DNA from: Acinetobacter sedimenti
GTDB taxonomy: Bacteria; Pseudomonadota; Gammaproteobacteria; Pseudomonadales; Moraxellaceae
Direction: 5' to 3'
Assembly (NCBI RefSeq): GCF_022601685.1
Contig: NZ_JAKUML010000008.1
Span: 1 to 64,000 of the forward strand
Length of the DNA: 64,000 bases
The notes beneath the pieces were generated by a model. The model made no database searches. It saw only the letters and a program-made list of their open reading frames with translations, and was not told the DNA's origin. Made by a program: the position numbers and the translations under genes. Positions 27,696 to 39,191 of the stretch are shown here, piece by piece (position 1 is the first letter of the stretch; every line of letters begins with the position of its first letter).

Positions 27696-28574
27696 ATGTC
27701 GCAACAACCGCTTGCTCAATCGGATCAAAAATCTGATCAGTCAAATCAACAGCAGAACAATCAAAATCAACACAATAATAGTGTGGGGAAAACGCAATTA
27801 CCACAGCGCAATTTATTGCTACGCATTGCGCTCTACATCATAAAATTTTTCCATTTGCTACTCGTGATTTTTAAAGGGTTTTATCTCGTTTTTTCAAAAA
27901 AACTCTATAAAAATCCAAATGATCCAAGTAACACACGCTACGTACAGTATTTCTGCCGTGAGTTAAGTTCGGTATTTAATGTCAAAGTGCAAGTGCATGG
28001 CGAGATTGCACGTCATCCTGCGCTTTGGGTGAGTAATCATATCTCATGGCTAGATGTGGCAGTGCTTGGCTCAGGAGCGAGAGTTTTCTTTTTGGCAAAA
28101 GCAGAAGTGGCGTCATGGCCGATCATTGGTAAGCTTGCACGTTGGGGCGGGACGTTGTTTATCCGTCGTGGTTCGGGTGATTCTGCATTGATTAAAGATC
28201 AAATCACCGAATTTTTAAAACAAGACTCACCTGTTTTGTTTTTCCCTGAAGCGACCACGACTGATGGTACACGAGTAAAAAAGGTGCATGGCAAACTTTT
28301 GGAATCGGCAATCGAAGCGCAAAAGCCAGTACAAATTTGTTTAATTGCCTATGTCAATCATCAGGGTCAGCTCGACAATATTATTCCATTTATTGGTAAT
28401 CAAGGTTTTGTTCAAAATCTGACACAAGTATTGCAAATGCCAGTCGTTACAGCACATTTGGTTGCCTTGCCTGCGATTGATAGTCGAGAGCATACGGTAC
28501 AGAGCTTGACGGCGTTGGTGCAAAAAGAGATGCAAGAAGGGCTAGAGAAATTGCATCAAGAAGTCTTAGCTTAA
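27696..28574 (+). CDS. 1-acylglycerol-3-phosphate-type acyltransferase (PlsC family)
   Basis: The PlsC family HX4D motif is NHISWLD (H115, D120), and the later FPEATTTDGTRVKKVHGKL gives the glycerophosphate-binding motif. A membrane segment lies at 40-65. Such enzymes acylate lysophosphatidic acid or related lysolipids at the inner membrane. The first 37 residues are unusual: a Gln/Asn/Ser-rich stretch (about 15 Q and 6 N) before the membrane helix, absent from E. coli PlsC (245 residues). AGGA supports the start. It is convergent with the PLD gene. Confidence 0.88.
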   Translation: MSQQPLAQSDQKSDQSNQQQNNQNQHNNSVGKTQLPQRNLLLRIALYIIKFFHLLLVIFKGFYLVFSKKLYKNPNDPSNTRYVQYFCRELSSVFNVKVQVHGEIARHPALWVSNHISWLDVAVLGSGARVFFLAKAEVASWPIIGKLARWGGTLFIRRGSGDSALIKDQITEFLKQDSPVLFFPEATTTDGTRVKKVHGKLLESAIEAQKPVQICLIAYVNHQGQLDNIIPFIGNQGFVQNLTQVLQMPVVTAHLVALPAIDSREHTVQSLTALVQKEMQEGLEKLHQEVLA

Positions 28575-28634
28575 AGACAAGATATTTAAAATAGCGTGGC
28601 TAATTCTGTTATTGCGCTGAGGTTATTGTCGCCA

Positions 28635-30215
28635 TTACATTTGTCCTTCGATTGGTAAGAGTGAAATGAGCTTGAGCCCTAATTTTTCCCACCAAGACAT
28701 TTGCGGTTCTTTTTTATAAGTAATGCGTTGATCATTCTCGGTTTTCTTTTGCCATTCGAGTTTGCCTTGATCATTCAAGCTTACTTTGTAGGCATAATCC
28801 ATAATGTTTTGATCAAGCCCTTGATGGATCGCCGTGGCGAGTTCAGGGCTTTCCAATATCACGCCAATTTCAGTATTTAAATGTGCAGAACGTGGATCGA
28901 AGTTGAACGAACCGATAAACACTTGTTGGTTATCGAGTGCCATAAATTTCGCATGTAAGCTACTGCGATCAATCGCATCTTTATCCACATTTTTATCGGC
29001 AAACAATTCTCTACGTTCCGCTCGTGAGATGGTATACGGCATCGACGGCAAAAATTCATATAAAGAAACACCTTGCGCCAAAAGTGGCTCACGATACTTA
29101 GAATAGAAAGCATGAACAAAAGGTACGTCATTGGCTTTATAAGAGTTAGTTAAAACTCGAATTTTTACGCCTTGTTGGGAAAAATTTTGAATCAACTGCT
29201 GTGCTTGTTGATCGGGAATGAAATAGGCAGACACCAAATCGACATGACTTTTTGGTGCTTTCAGATAGCTAGTCATTTGGAAGTTAAGATGTTCTTGCTT
29301 TGGCGCATCTTTTTTGATTTTATCGGCAGAGTCTTTGATGACTTCTGCTTTGACCCATTGCAAAGGTAAGTTGGTGTTAAACCAATCATCAAAGGACAGC
29401 GATGAGCTCAGAATACCGAGATAATCTTCTACCGTACTTTCAAACCAATTTTGTTCGAGTTGCTTGCGTAGACTGTCCATGCTGAGCCGATCGGCACGAT
29501 TGCGATTGAGGTCTGCGATTGGATAAGCGTAGTCATGATTCCAATATTCATCGAAGGAGCTCATGATATCATCAGTGGCTTGCCCAACTAATAATACGTC
29601 CATATCGGAAAACTGATAATTTTCCCCTGCATTGTAGTATTGGTTGCTCATGTTGCGACCGCCGATAAGAGCCACTTCTTGGTCAACAATAAAGGTCTTA
29701 TTGTGCATGCGTCGTGTGATGCGATCGAAGTCGAGCACCATATCTAAAGGACGAAAATTGCGAAAGCGAAATGGATTAAACACACGGACTTGAATGTTTG
29801 GATGTTGTGTCAATGTACGTAGGGCAGCTTCTAAATTTTTACTATTATTGTCATCGACCAAAAGGCGAACTTTTACACCGCGATCAGCAGCACGCAAGAT
29901 CGCTTCCATAGCGAGTGCGCCAACTTTGTCATTGTCCCAAATATAATATTGTAAGTCTAAGGTTTGATCTGCACGTTCAATCAGTTGTAGTCGTGTTGCC
30001 AGTGCTTTGGTTGGCTCAAAAAGGACATGATAGCCCGTAAGGTTTGGATGACTTTGTTTAAGCGGTTCGAAAAGGTGTGCAAGTTGCGTATTATCTGTTT
30101 GGTATTGTGTCGAATAGGTCGGTAAAACAGGCTCACGCTGTGGCAAGGTGGAACATGCTTGCAAAACGCCGAGTGATAAGGTCAATAGGCTAATGCGAAA
30201 AGCGTTGGAGCGCAT
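28635..30215 (-). CDS. Phospholipase D family lipoprotein, ClsC-like
   Basis: Lipobox LGVLQAC marks a lipoprotein. Two HKD motifs are visible: MHNKTFIVDQEVALIGG and SLHAKFMALDNQQVFIGSFN. Two such motifs make one active site, as in cardiolipin synthases and YmdC/ClsC, which the 526-residue length and layout resemble. The substrate is probably a phospholipid; ClsC itself is not known as a lipoprotein, so the exact role is open. The start has AAGGA nine bases upstream. It is convergent with the PlsC-type gene, another lipid enzyme, and divergent from the metallophosphoesterase. Confidence 0.85.
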   Translation of the reverse strand: MRSNAFRISLLTLSLGVLQACSTLPQREPVLPTYSTQYQTDNTQLAHLFEPLKQSHPNLTGYHVLFEPTKALATRLQLIERADQTLDLQYYIWDNDKVGALAMEAILRAADRGVKVRLLVDDNNSKNLEAALRTLTQHPNIQVRVFNPFRFRNFRPLDMVLDFDRITRRMHNKTFIVDQEVALIGGRNMSNQYYNAGENYQFSDMDVLLVGQATDDIMSSFDEYWNHDYAYPIADLNRNRADRLSMDSLRKQLEQNWFESTVEDYLGILSSSLSFDDWFNTNLPLQWVKAEVIKDSADKIKKDAPKQEHLNFQMTSYLKAPKSHVDLVSAYFIPDQQAQQLIQNFSQQGVKIRVLTNSYKANDVPFVHAFYSKYREPLLAQGVSLYEFLPSMPYTISRAERRELFADKNVDKDAIDRSSLHAKFMALDNQQVFIGSFNFDPRSAHLNTEIGVILESPELATAIHQGLDQNIMDYAYKVSLNDQGKLEWQKKTENDQRITYKKEPQMSWWEKLGLKLISLLPIEGQM

Positions 30216-30578
30216 ATCGGGACGAATCCTTATCTCAAAGTATGATCATCATTGATCAAGAAAAAATATAAAACGAAAACTTAGGTGCAGTATAGCGGAA
30301 AGGTGATTAAAACCGAATGATTTTTGATGAGCCGTCGGTGTAGTGCGACGAAAGATATTGTTGTATAAGTACAGTGGACTTGAAGATTGTCTTAGAAACT
30401 GTCATATAATTAATATATAGATGTCACATGATTCTATTTTTGATTGACTTTAAATTGGTTGGTTTTGAGTGAAAACCATTTTACAGAATCTTCTATATGA
30501 CTATAACAACAATTCGCATTGTGAAAATAGTCATGGCAAGGGGCGAGTAGGACTTCTGTACGTTTAAATAATTAAAGC
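30216..30578. promoter_or_regulatory. Divergent region with two Pho-box-like half sites
   Basis: These 363 bases separate the PLD and metallophosphoesterase genes and hold no supportable gene. CTGTCATATAA at 30399-30409 matches the E. coli PhoB half-site pattern, and ATGTCACATGA at 30421-30431 is a second likeness exactly 22 bases on. The bases between do not form a third good unit, so this is only a candidate PhoB site for the phosphoesterase gene. Confidence 0.3.
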
Positions 30579-31589
30579 ATGAATGACGATATGAATATTA
30601 CACATTTGATCTATTGGTGCATTGCGATCATGCTGGGTTGGGCAATCTGGCAAGCATGGACGAGTGCACGGCGCACTGAAACGACGCATCACTTCAAAGC
30701 GTTTCTGTTGTTATTTGTGTTTTATCTCTGCTATTTGATTTTTCCGTGGATTGTGTTGACCCTTTGGCAGTGGTATCAGTCGGATATTAATCATATTCAA
30801 GCGATTTCTAGTTTAATCATTGCTTCGATTTTGATCTACGCTCGGTTTATCGAACCGCACCATGTCGTAGTGAAGCATACCGATCTTACGATTGATGCAA
30901 ATTTTCCCTTAAAAAATTCACTGACAGTTGCGCTGATTGCAGACTTACATATTGGTCTGTATTCGGGTAAAGAGCGACAGCTCGAAAAGATCGTAAATAA
31001 AATCAATGAAGAACAGCCTGATGTTGTGGTGGTGTCAGGAGATTGGACCTATGAACCTGAAGATAAGTTGACGGATGAATTACGTATCTTGCGTCAGATT
31101 GATTGTCCGATCTATTCGGTGAATGGCAATCATGATGAGCAATATCCAGGTCCGCCGATACAAGAGCTATTGGCAAAAGCATTATTTCACAACAATGTAT
31201 TAGATATTGAGAATCAAATCGTTGAATTTGATGAAGTGCGAATGCTTGGCGTTGGCGATCTATGGTCGGGTAAGGTAGATATGCAACAACTGCCAAATCT
31301 ACCGCAAGATAAGCCGTGGATTATTTTGGCACACAACCCTGATACGGTGGAGATGGTGCCACAGCTACCGAGTAAACCGTTGATGCTGTCAGGGCATACG
31401 CATGGTGGGCAGATTGAGTTGCCATGGATTACCAGTTATGTGATGCGAAAAGTATCCATGCTTGGACATAAGAAAGGCTATTATCAACACGATACTGCCA
31501 ATGTTTTTGTCACTGTGGGTACAGGCATGGTTGGAGCGCCGTTTCGATTTCGAGTACCACCGACGATTGATATCCTCCATTTACACTAA
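30579..31589 (+). CDS. Membrane-anchored metallophosphoesterase
   Basis: Residues 1-30 and 40-95 hold three or so membrane segments; the rest is a calcineurin-like phosphoesterase domain with the metal motifs DLHIG, GDW, GNHDE and a late GHTHGGQ. This resembles the YkuE/YaeI group, which acts at the membrane on phosphodiesters or lipid-linked substrates; the actual substrate is unknown. The start at ATG 30579 is not fixed by a ribosome site; ATG 30591 is possible. Candidate phosphate-control half sites lie about 150-180 bases upstream. Confidence 0.85.
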   Translation: MNDDMNITHLIYWCIAIMLGWAIWQAWTSARRTETTHHFKAFLLLFVFYLCYLIFPWIVLTLWQWYQSDINHIQAISSLIIASILIYARFIEPHHVVVKHTDLTIDANFPLKNSLTVALIADLHIGLYSGKERQLEKIVNKINEEQPDVVVVSGDWTYEPEDKLTDELRILRQIDCPIYSVNGNHDEQYPGPPIQELLAKALFHNNVLDIENQIVEFDEVRMLGVGDLWSGKVDMQQLPNLPQDKPWIILAHNPDTVEMVPQLPSKPLMLSGHTHGGQIELPWITSYVMRKVSMLGHKKGYYQHDTANVFVTVGTGMVGAPFRFRVPPTIDILHLH

Positions 31590-31955
31590 TATTTCATTCA
31601 TAGACAAAATGGTTTGATTCATTGGGAAAATATTGATGTTTTTTTAACAAATATTGTTGAAAAATCAAACGATAATCCCTAAATAAGAATCAGTGTATTT
31701 AATATATTTATGAATGGTATGTTTGGAATAAATCAATCCACCACTTGATCTCATGTTAGCATTTACGCACTTAAAATCATTCGATTGGAAAATTGTTAAA
31801 ATTCAATTGGACTGATCATGATTTTTTGCATAGATCGCTATTATTCGATGGTCGAATGGATAACATTTCACCATGAGTTAAAATTGATAGGAATTTATGT
31901 TTTAGATTCATCGTGAACGATCTTCGTGGTAGTAGTGATTTATTTAAGATAGGGT

Positions 31956-31996
31956 CTTATGAATAAGGGTAAAACCGTTTTATCTTTATTCATAAG
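31956..31996 (+). other. 41-base hairpin with a 19-bp uninterrupted stem
   Basis: Bases 31956-31974 pair with 31978-31996 over 19 positions with only two G-T wobbles and a 3-base CCG loop. The left arm begins CTTATGAATAAGGG. It lies about 245 bases before sucA and lacks a T-tract. Confidence 0.8.
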
Positions 31997-32125
31997 TCTT
32001 GCAGAAATGCTCTAGCAATAGAGTAATTGGAATCGTTCGTTGCTGTATGTGATGTGTTTTACGTCATAAAAAGCATACAAAGCGTAACGCTATTTCGTAG
32101 TCAGCTTGTCTGACAGTGTGTAAAA

Positions 32126-32185
32126 CTCTTAATGGAATGAATCGATTAAGAGAATGTGAATACGTGTTTACCAAATACATATTCA
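32126..32185 (+). other. Two consecutive hairpins in the sucA leader
   Basis: CTCTTAAT (32126-32133) pairs with ATTAAGAG (32145-32152), a perfect 8 bp. Four bases later 32157-32169 pairs with 32173-32185 over 13 positions, with one C-A mismatch and one wobble and a 3-base loop. The second ends about 57 bases before the sucA start. Confidence 0.6.
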
Positions 32186-32242
32186 TCAAAGTGATCTAAG
32201 CGATTACCACAATTGATTATGCAATAGGAAATGGGTCCACTC

Positions 32243-35083
32243 ATGCAAGATGTTGCTGACGCCATGCGTCTAGACACAGAACTTTCCGCTGATAGTGCAG
32301 CGTATATAGAAGAACTTTATGAAAATTATTTGACGTCGCCTGACCTCGTTGGTGAGGATTGGCGTCAATATTTCGATCGATTTCCTAAAGGTGATCAACC
32401 ACATAGCAACGTCCGCGAGCAGTTTTTACTCCTTGCCCGTAACTCTGGACGTGCACAGCCTATGGCGCATAGCGAGGTCAGTACCGAGCATGAGCGTCGT
32501 CAGATTGCAGTATTGCAACTCATCGCAGGCTATCGCAACCGTGGTCACCAAAAAGCCAAACTTGATCCTTTAGGCATCGCACCTCGTGAGGTTGTGCCTG
32601 ATTTGGATTTGAGTACACATGGCTTATCAAAATCAGATTTAGACACCGTATTCAACACAGGCAACTTGGCAATCGGCAAAGCTGAAGTGACTTTGGGTGA
32701 AATGATTGCGGATATGGAGTCGATTTACTGCGAGTCTATTGGTGCAGAATATATGCACATCGTAGATACCGCAGAGAAGCGTTGGATTCAACAACGTCTT
32801 GAAGGTGCACGTGGCAAATTCGATTTCAATACCGATCAGAAGAAACATTTCTTAGAGCGTTTGACCGCAGCCGAAGGTTTGGAAAAATTCCTCGGCAATA
32901 AATATGTCGGTGCAAAACGCTTTGGTGTAGAGGGCGGTGAGTCTTTTATTCCAATGGTCAATGAGCTCATTCAACGTGCGGGTGCGGTTGGCTGTAAAGA
33001 AGTCGTGATCGGCATGCCTCACCGTGGTCGCTTGAACTTACTTGTCAATATCATGGGTAAAAACCCTGCGGATTTGTTTAGCGAATTCGAAGGCAAGATG
33101 GCAAATACGTCGGGTTCAGGCGATGTGAAATACCATCAAGGCTTCTCATCGAATGTGATGACTCCAGGCGGTGAAGTGCATTTGGCATTGGCGTTTAACC
33201 CATCACACTTAGAGATCGTTGGACCTGTGGTTGAGGGTTCGGTACGTGCTCGCCAAGTACGCCGTAAAGATATTGGTGGTGATGATGTATTGCCATTGAT
33301 CGTACACGGTGATGCAGCGTTCGCAGGTCAGGGTGTGAACATGGAAACCTTCCAAATGTCACAGACTCGTGGCTATACGGTTGGTGGTACAGTCCATATC
33401 ATCGTCAATAACCAAGTTGGTTTTACCACATCTGATCCACGTGACTCACGTTCTACAGAATATTGTACCGATGTTGCGAAGATGATCCAGGCACCGATCT
33501 TCCATGTGAATGGCGATGATCCTGAAGCTGTAATCTTTATCACGCAGCTTGCACATGACTTCCGCCATACTTTCCGTAAAGATGTCGTGATTGACTTGTA
33601 TTGCTATCGTCGTCGTGGTCATAACGAAGCAGACGAGCCTGCAGCAACGCAACCTATGATGTACCAAAAAATTGCCAAGCAACCGACAACACGTACTTTG
33701 TATGCCGATAAATTGATTAATGAAGGCATCATGGATCGTGCGGAAGCAGATGCAATGATTGAAAATTATCGTGCGGATCTTGAAGCAGGCAATCACGTTG
33801 CCAATGCTTTGGTACGTGAGCCAAATACACAAATGTTTGTGGATTGGAAGCCTTATCTTGGTCATGAATATACCGATGTTTGGGATACTACGATTAGCAT
33901 CGACCGTTTGAAAAAACTTGGTACAGTGATGAACACTTTACCAGACGGCTTCAAACTACAACGTCAAGTACAAAAAGTCATTGATGACCGTATGCAAATG
34001 CAAACGGGTGAAATGCCTCTAAACTGGGGTGCGGCGGAAACCTTAGCCTATGCGTCATTACTTGATGATGGCTATTTGGTGCGTATCACAGGTGAAGACG
34101 TAGGTCGTGGTACATTCTCACATCGTCATGCAAAACTTCACAATCAAGCAGACGGCTCTGTCTATATCCCACTGTGTCATATCAAAGAAAATCAACCACG
34201 TGTTGCAGTCTATGACTCATTGCTTTCAGAAGAAGCGGTGCTTGCTTTTGAGTATGGTTATGCAACGACTTTGCCAAAAAGTTTAATTATTTGGGAAGCG
34301 CAGTTCGGTGACTTTGTCAACTGTGCGCAAGTGGTGATTGACCAGTTTATCGCTTCGGGTGAAACCAAATGGGAGCGTGTTTGTGGCTTGACCATGCTGT
34401 TGCCACATGGCTACGAAGGTCAAGGTCCTGAGCATTCTTCTGCACGTCTTGAGCGTTTCTTACAGCTTTGTGCGGAAGACAATATGCAAGTGATTACACC
34501 GACTACGCCTGCGCAGATTTTCCATGCTTTACGTCGTCAGGCGATTCGTCCGATTCGTAAACCAATGATCGTGATGTCTCCGAAATCATTACTTCGTCAT
34601 AAACTCGCTACTTCGACTTTGGATGAGCTTGCAACAGGCACATTCCAAACCGTGATTGACGAGATTGATGAGATCAATAATGCTGACGTAACTCGTCTAG
34701 TGATCTGTGGTGGTAAAGTCTATTACGACATTCTCGAAAAGCGTCGTGAGCTTGGTTTAAACCATATTGCCATCGTGCGTATCGAACAGCTTTACCCATA
34801 TCCAAAAGATACAATCAACGAGCTACTTGCAAGCTATCCAAACATCAAAGATTTGGTGTGGGCGCAAGAAGAGCCGAAAAACCAAGGTGCTTGGTTATTC
34901 GTTGCACCTCGTTTGTACGAAGAAATTTTACCTACGGGTAGACCAATTAAAATTCACTATGCAGGACGTGAAGCATCTGCTGCTCCTGCGTGTGGCTCAC
35001 CTTACTTGCATGCAAAACAACAGTCTGGGCTTGTACTCGACGCATTAGCTGTCCAAGCTGAAGAAACAGGAGATAATCAATAA
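32243..35083 (+). CDS. sucA: 2-oxoglutarate dehydrogenase E1 component
   Basis: The thiamine-diphosphate-dependent E1 subunit that decarboxylates 2-oxoglutarate and passes the succinyl group to SucB. The short N-terminal region [20 protein letters not shown], used to bind E2, and the core segments [19 protein letters not shown] and [20 protein letters not shown] are typical. The length of about 946 residues fits the family. ATG 32243 ([14 protein letters not shown]) is preferred; ATG 32231 lies one base after AGGA, too close to use it. Its TAA overlaps the sucB ATG by one base. No sdh genes precede it. Confidence 0.96.
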   Translation: MQDVADAMRLDTELSADSAAYIEELYENYLTSPDLVGEDWRQYFDRFPKGDQPHSNVREQFLLLARNSGRAQPMAHSEVSTEHERRQIAVLQLIAGYRNRGHQKAKLDPLGIAPREVVPDLDLSTHGLSKSDLDTVFNTGNLAIGKAEVTLGEMIADMESIYCESIGAEYMHIVDTAEKRWIQQRLEGARGKFDFNTDQKKHFLERLTAAEGLEKFLGNKYVGAKRFGVEGGESFIPMVNELIQRAGAVGCKEVVIGMPHRGRLNLLVNIMGKNPADLFSEFEGKMANTSGSGDVKYHQGFSSNVMTPGGEVHLALAFNPSHLEIVGPVVEGSVRARQVRRKDIGGDDVLPLIVHGDAAFAGQGVNMETFQMSQTRGYTVGGTVHIIVNNQVGFTTSDPRDSRSTEYCTDVAKMIQAPIFHVNGDDPEAVIFITQLAHDFRHTFRKDVVIDLYCYRRRGHNEADEPAATQPMMYQKIAKQPTTRTLYADKLINEGIMDRAEADAMIENYRADLEAGNHVANALVREPNTQMFVDWKPYLGHEYTDVWDTTISIDRLKKLGTVMNTLPDGFKLQRQVQKVIDDRMQMQTGEMPLNWGAAETLAYASLLDDGYLVRITGEDVGRGTFSHRHAKLHNQADGSVYIPLCHIKENQPRVAVYDSLLSEEAVLAFEYGYATTLPKSLIIWEAQFGDFVNCAQVVIDQFIASGETKWERVCGLTMLLPHGYEGQGPEHSSARLERFLQLCAEDNMQVITPTTPAQIFHALRRQAIRPIRKPMIVMSPKSLLRHKLATSTLDELATGTFQTVIDEIDEINNADVTRLVICGGKVYYDILEKRRELGLNHIAIVRIEQLYPYPKDTINELLASYPNIKDLVWAQEEPKNQGAWLFVAPRLYEEILPTGRPIKIHYAGREASAAPACGSPYLHAKQQSGLVLDALAVQAEETGDNQ

Positions 35084-36285
35084 TGGCAACTGAAATTAAA
35101 GCACCAGTATTCCCAGAATCGGTCGCAGACGGCACGATTGCCACATGGCACAAGCAAGCAGGTGAATCTGTAGCACGTGATGAAGTGATCTGTGATATCG
35201 AAACGGATAAAGTTGTACTTGAAGTGGTTGCTCCTGCGGACGGTGTAATTAGCAAAATCATCAAAAATGAAGGCGACACAGTGCTTTCAGCAGAAATCAT
35301 TGCAGAGTTTGAAGCGGGTACGGCAGGTGCTACGGCTTCAACAGCTGAAAAAGTTGAAGAATCTGTAGAAAAAACTGAAGCAGGCGCTGCACCAGTTGTA
35401 GAAAAAGCTTCAACGGCTGCACAAGTGCAGGATCAGTCGCCAGCAGTACGCAAAGCATTGACTGAACAAGGTGTTGATGCCAAAGATGTACAAGGTACAG
35501 GTCGTGGCGGTCGCATCACCAAAGAAGATGTGGCAAACCATCAAACTAAGCCAGCTGTTACTCCACTGAGTCAATCTGTCGGTGAACGCGTTGAAAAACG
35601 TGTGCCGATGACTCGTCTGCGTAAACGTGTTGCAGAGCGTCTACTTGATGCAACGCAATCGACTGCAATGTTGACCACGTTTAACGAAGTGAACATGAAG
35701 CCAATCATGGAGTTGCGTAAGCAATTTAAAGATCGCTTTGAAAAACGCCACGGTGCTCGTCTTGGCTTTATGTCATTCTTTATTAAAGCAGCGACTGAAG
35801 CATTGAAACGCTATCCTGCGGTGAATGCTTCAATTGATGGTGATGATATTGTCTATCACGGTTTCTACGATGTGGGTGTCGCAGTATCTTCTGATCGTGG
35901 TCTAGTTGTTCCTGTACTTCGTAATACCGATCAAATGAGCTATGCAGAAATCGAAGGTGGTATTGGTGACTATGCGGCGAAAGCACGTGAAGGAAAATTG
36001 AGCCTAGAAGAAATGACTGGCGGTACGTTCACCATTACTAATGGCGGTACATTCGGTTCATTGCTATCTACGCCGATCTTGAATCCGCCTCAAACAGCGA
36101 TTCTTGGTATGCACAAAATCCAAGATCGTCCAATGGCAGTGAATGGACAAGTTGAAATTTTGCCGATGATGTATTTGGCATTGTCTTATGACCATCGTCT
36201 GATTGATGGTAAAGAAGCTGTAGGATTCCTTGTAACGATTAAAGAGCTATTAGAAGAGCCTGCTTCTCTATTACTCGATTTGTAA
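35083..36285 (+). CDS. sucB: Dihydrolipoyl succinyltransferase (E2)
   Basis: The E2 core of the 2-oxoglutarate dehydrogenase complex. In order: a lipoyl domain with ETDKVVLEV around the lipoylated lysine (about residue 43), an Ala/Glu/Thr-rich linker, a peripheral subunit-binding domain ([20 protein letters not shown]) and the catalytic domain with the late [16 protein letters not shown] carrying the active-site histidine. A single lipoyl domain is usual for SucB. It starts in a TAATG overlap with sucA, which indicates translational coupling. The 143-base gap to lpdA has no terminator. Confidence 0.97.
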   Translation: MATEIKAPVFPESVADGTIATWHKQAGESVARDEVICDIETDKVVLEVVAPADGVISKIIKNEGDTVLSAEIIAEFEAGTAGATASTAEKVEESVEKTEAGAAPVVEKASTAAQVQDQSPAVRKALTEQGVDAKDVQGTGRGGRITKEDVANHQTKPAVTPLSQSVGERVEKRVPMTRLRKRVAERLLDATQSTAMLTTFNEVNMKPIMELRKQFKDRFEKRHGARLGFMSFFIKAATEALKRYPAVNASIDGDDIVYHGFYDVGVAVSSDRGLVVPVLRNTDQMSYAEIEGGIGDYAAKAREGKLSLEEMTGGTFTITNGGTFGSLLSTPILNPPQTAILGMHKIQDRPMAVNGQVEILPMMYLALSYDHRLIDGKEAVGFLVTIKELLEEPASLLLDL

Positions 36286-36362
36286 TAGCGGAAACATCTT
36301 TAATTTCATCTTTTGTTAGTACACATATAGTTTTGCGCTGAAATTGGTTTTATTTGTAGTAA

Positions 36363-37865
<1,503 letters not shown>

Positions 37866-37875
37866 GCATTAAGCG

Positions 37876-37974
37876 ATGAGGAAGGTCGTCATTGTGCAGT
37901 TGTTCGTGGTCTGTGGTTTGGCTATTGCAATGTGCAGTGATTCTCAAAAACCAGTGTCCGCCGAAAAGTTATAA
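37876..37974 (+). CDS. Possible 32-residue small exported or lipoprotein-like ORF
   Basis: Between lpdA and sucC an ATG frame encodes MRKVVIVQLFVVCGLAIAMC followed by SDSQKPVSAEKL and a TAA. The basic start, hydrophobic core and cysteine after AIAM resemble a very short lipoprotein signal. It lies in the same strand and operon, ten bases after the lpdA stop. Against it: no clear ribosome site, short length, and the end overlaps a hairpin (37960-37985). It could equally be a chance open frame in the spacer. Confidence 0.25.
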   Translation: MRKVVIVQLFVVCGLAIAMCSDSQKPVSAEKL

Positions 37975-37985
37975 GTCATTTCGGC
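37960..37985 (+). other. Hairpin in the lpdA-sucC gap
   Basis: GCCGAAA (37960-37966) and TTTCGGC (37979-37985) form a 7-bp stem with a 12-base loop, 26 bases before the sucC ATG. No T-tract follows. It may set message processing or sucC expression. Confidence 0.5.
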
Positions 37986-38011
37986 ACGTTAAACACGATT
38001 AAGGTAAAACA

Positions 38012-39178
38012 ATGAATCTACATGAGTATCAAGCAAAAGCGTTGTTAAAAAAATACGGCTTCCCTGTACAAGAGGGTGCTTTAGCGACAACGCCAGAAGA
38101 AGCAGCGAAAGCATTTGACGAACTTGGTGGAAAATTTGCAGTCATCAAAGCCCAAGTCCACGCAGGTGGCCGTGGTAAAGCGGGTGGCGTTAAAGTTGTT
38201 AAATCAAGAGAAGAAGCTGCTCAAGTTGCGAAAGATTTGATCGGTACTCGTTTGGTGACGTATCAAACTGATGCATCAGGTCAACCAGTCAACAGCGTAT
38301 TGGTTTGCCAAGACGTATATCCAGTAGAGCGTGAGCTGTATTTGGGTGCGGTCGTTGACCGTTCTAGCCGTCGCATCACGTTCATGGCGTCTACCGAAGG
38401 TGGCGTGGAAATTGAGAAAGTGGCTGAAGAAACCCCTGAAAAAATTCTCAAAGTTGAAGTTGATCCATTAGTTGGCTTACAACCATTCCAAGCACGGGAA
38501 GTAGCATTTGCTTTGGGTCTAAAAGACAAGCAAATCAGTCAATTTGTAAAATTGATGACAGGTGCATACCAAGCATTTGTTGAAAATGATTTTGCACTCT
38601 TTGAAATCAACCCATTGTCTGTACGTGAAAATGGCGACATCTTGGCGGTTGATGCAAAAATTGGTATCGATTCAAACGCTTTGTATCGTTTGCCAGAAGT
38701 TGCAGCATCACGTGACAAATCTCAAGAGAATGAGCGTGAGCTAAAAGCGTCTGAATTCGAACTAAACTATGTTGCACTTGAAGGTAACATTGGATGTATG
38801 GTCAACGGTGCTGGTCTTGCAATGGCAACCATGGACATCATCAAGCTGTATGGCGGTCAACCTGCAAACTTCCTTGACGTAGGTGGCGGCGCGACTAAAG
38901 AACGTGTGATTGAAGCGTTCAAATTGATCTTGGCAGATACCTCTGTACAAGGTGTATTGATCAATATCTTCGGTGGTATTGTACGTTGTGACATGATTGC
39001 TGAAGCGATTATTGCAGCGGTTCAAGAAGTCAATGTAACTGTACCTGTAGTTGTTCGGTTAGAAGGGAACAATGCAGAACTTGGTGCAAAAATTCTTGAC
39101 GAATCTGGTCTAAAACTAACTTCTGCAAATGGCTTGGCTGATGCTGCAGAAAAAATCGTTGCTGCAGTAAAAGGCTAA
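38012..39178 (+). CDS. sucC: Succinyl-CoA synthetase, beta subunit
   Basis: The 388-residue beta subunit of ADP-forming succinyl-CoA synthetase, starting [20 protein letters not shown]. The ATP-grasp domain includes [20 protein letters not shown], and the C-terminal part has [13 protein letters not shown] and [16 protein letters not shown]. Together with SucD it converts succinyl-CoA to succinate with substrate-level phosphorylation. The length equals the E. coli protein. AAGG lies a few bases before the ATG. It is separated from sucD by 13 bases. Confidence 0.98.
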   Translation: MNLHEYQAKALLKKYGFPVQEGALATTPEEAAKAFDELGGKFAVIKAQVHAGGRGKAGGVKVVKSREEAAQVAKDLIGTRLVTYQTDASGQPVNSVLVCQDVYPVERELYLGAVVDRSSRRITFMASTEGGVEIEKVAEETPEKILKVEVDPLVGLQPFQAREVAFALGLKDKQISQFVKLMTGAYQAFVENDFALFEINPLSVRENGDILAVDAKIGIDSNALYRLPEVAASRDKSQENERELKASEFELNYVALEGNIGCMVNGAGLAMATMDIIKLYGGQPANFLDVGGGATKERVIEAFKLILADTSVQGVLINIFGGIVRCDMIAEAIIAAVQEVNVTVPVVVRLEGNNAELGAKILDESGLKLTSANGLADAAEKIVAAVKG

Positions 39179-39191
39179 GGGAGTATCAATC

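Larger units (their letters stand above)
31590..32242 (+). promoter_or_regulatory. Long structured upstream/leader region of the suc operon
   Basis: The 650 bases before sucA have no supportable gene. The distal half is AT-rich and probably holds the promoter. The proximal 290 bases contain at least three hairpins (31956-31996, 32126-32152 and 32157-32185). None is followed by a T-tract, so a simple terminator is unlikely. This is consistent with a structured mRNA leader, but no known riboswitch is recognised by eye. Confidence 0.5.

Noticed and set aside
30216-30578. Insertion-sequence remnant between the PLD and phosphoesterase genes
   Set aside because: No transposase-like frame or clear terminal inverted repeats could be found.
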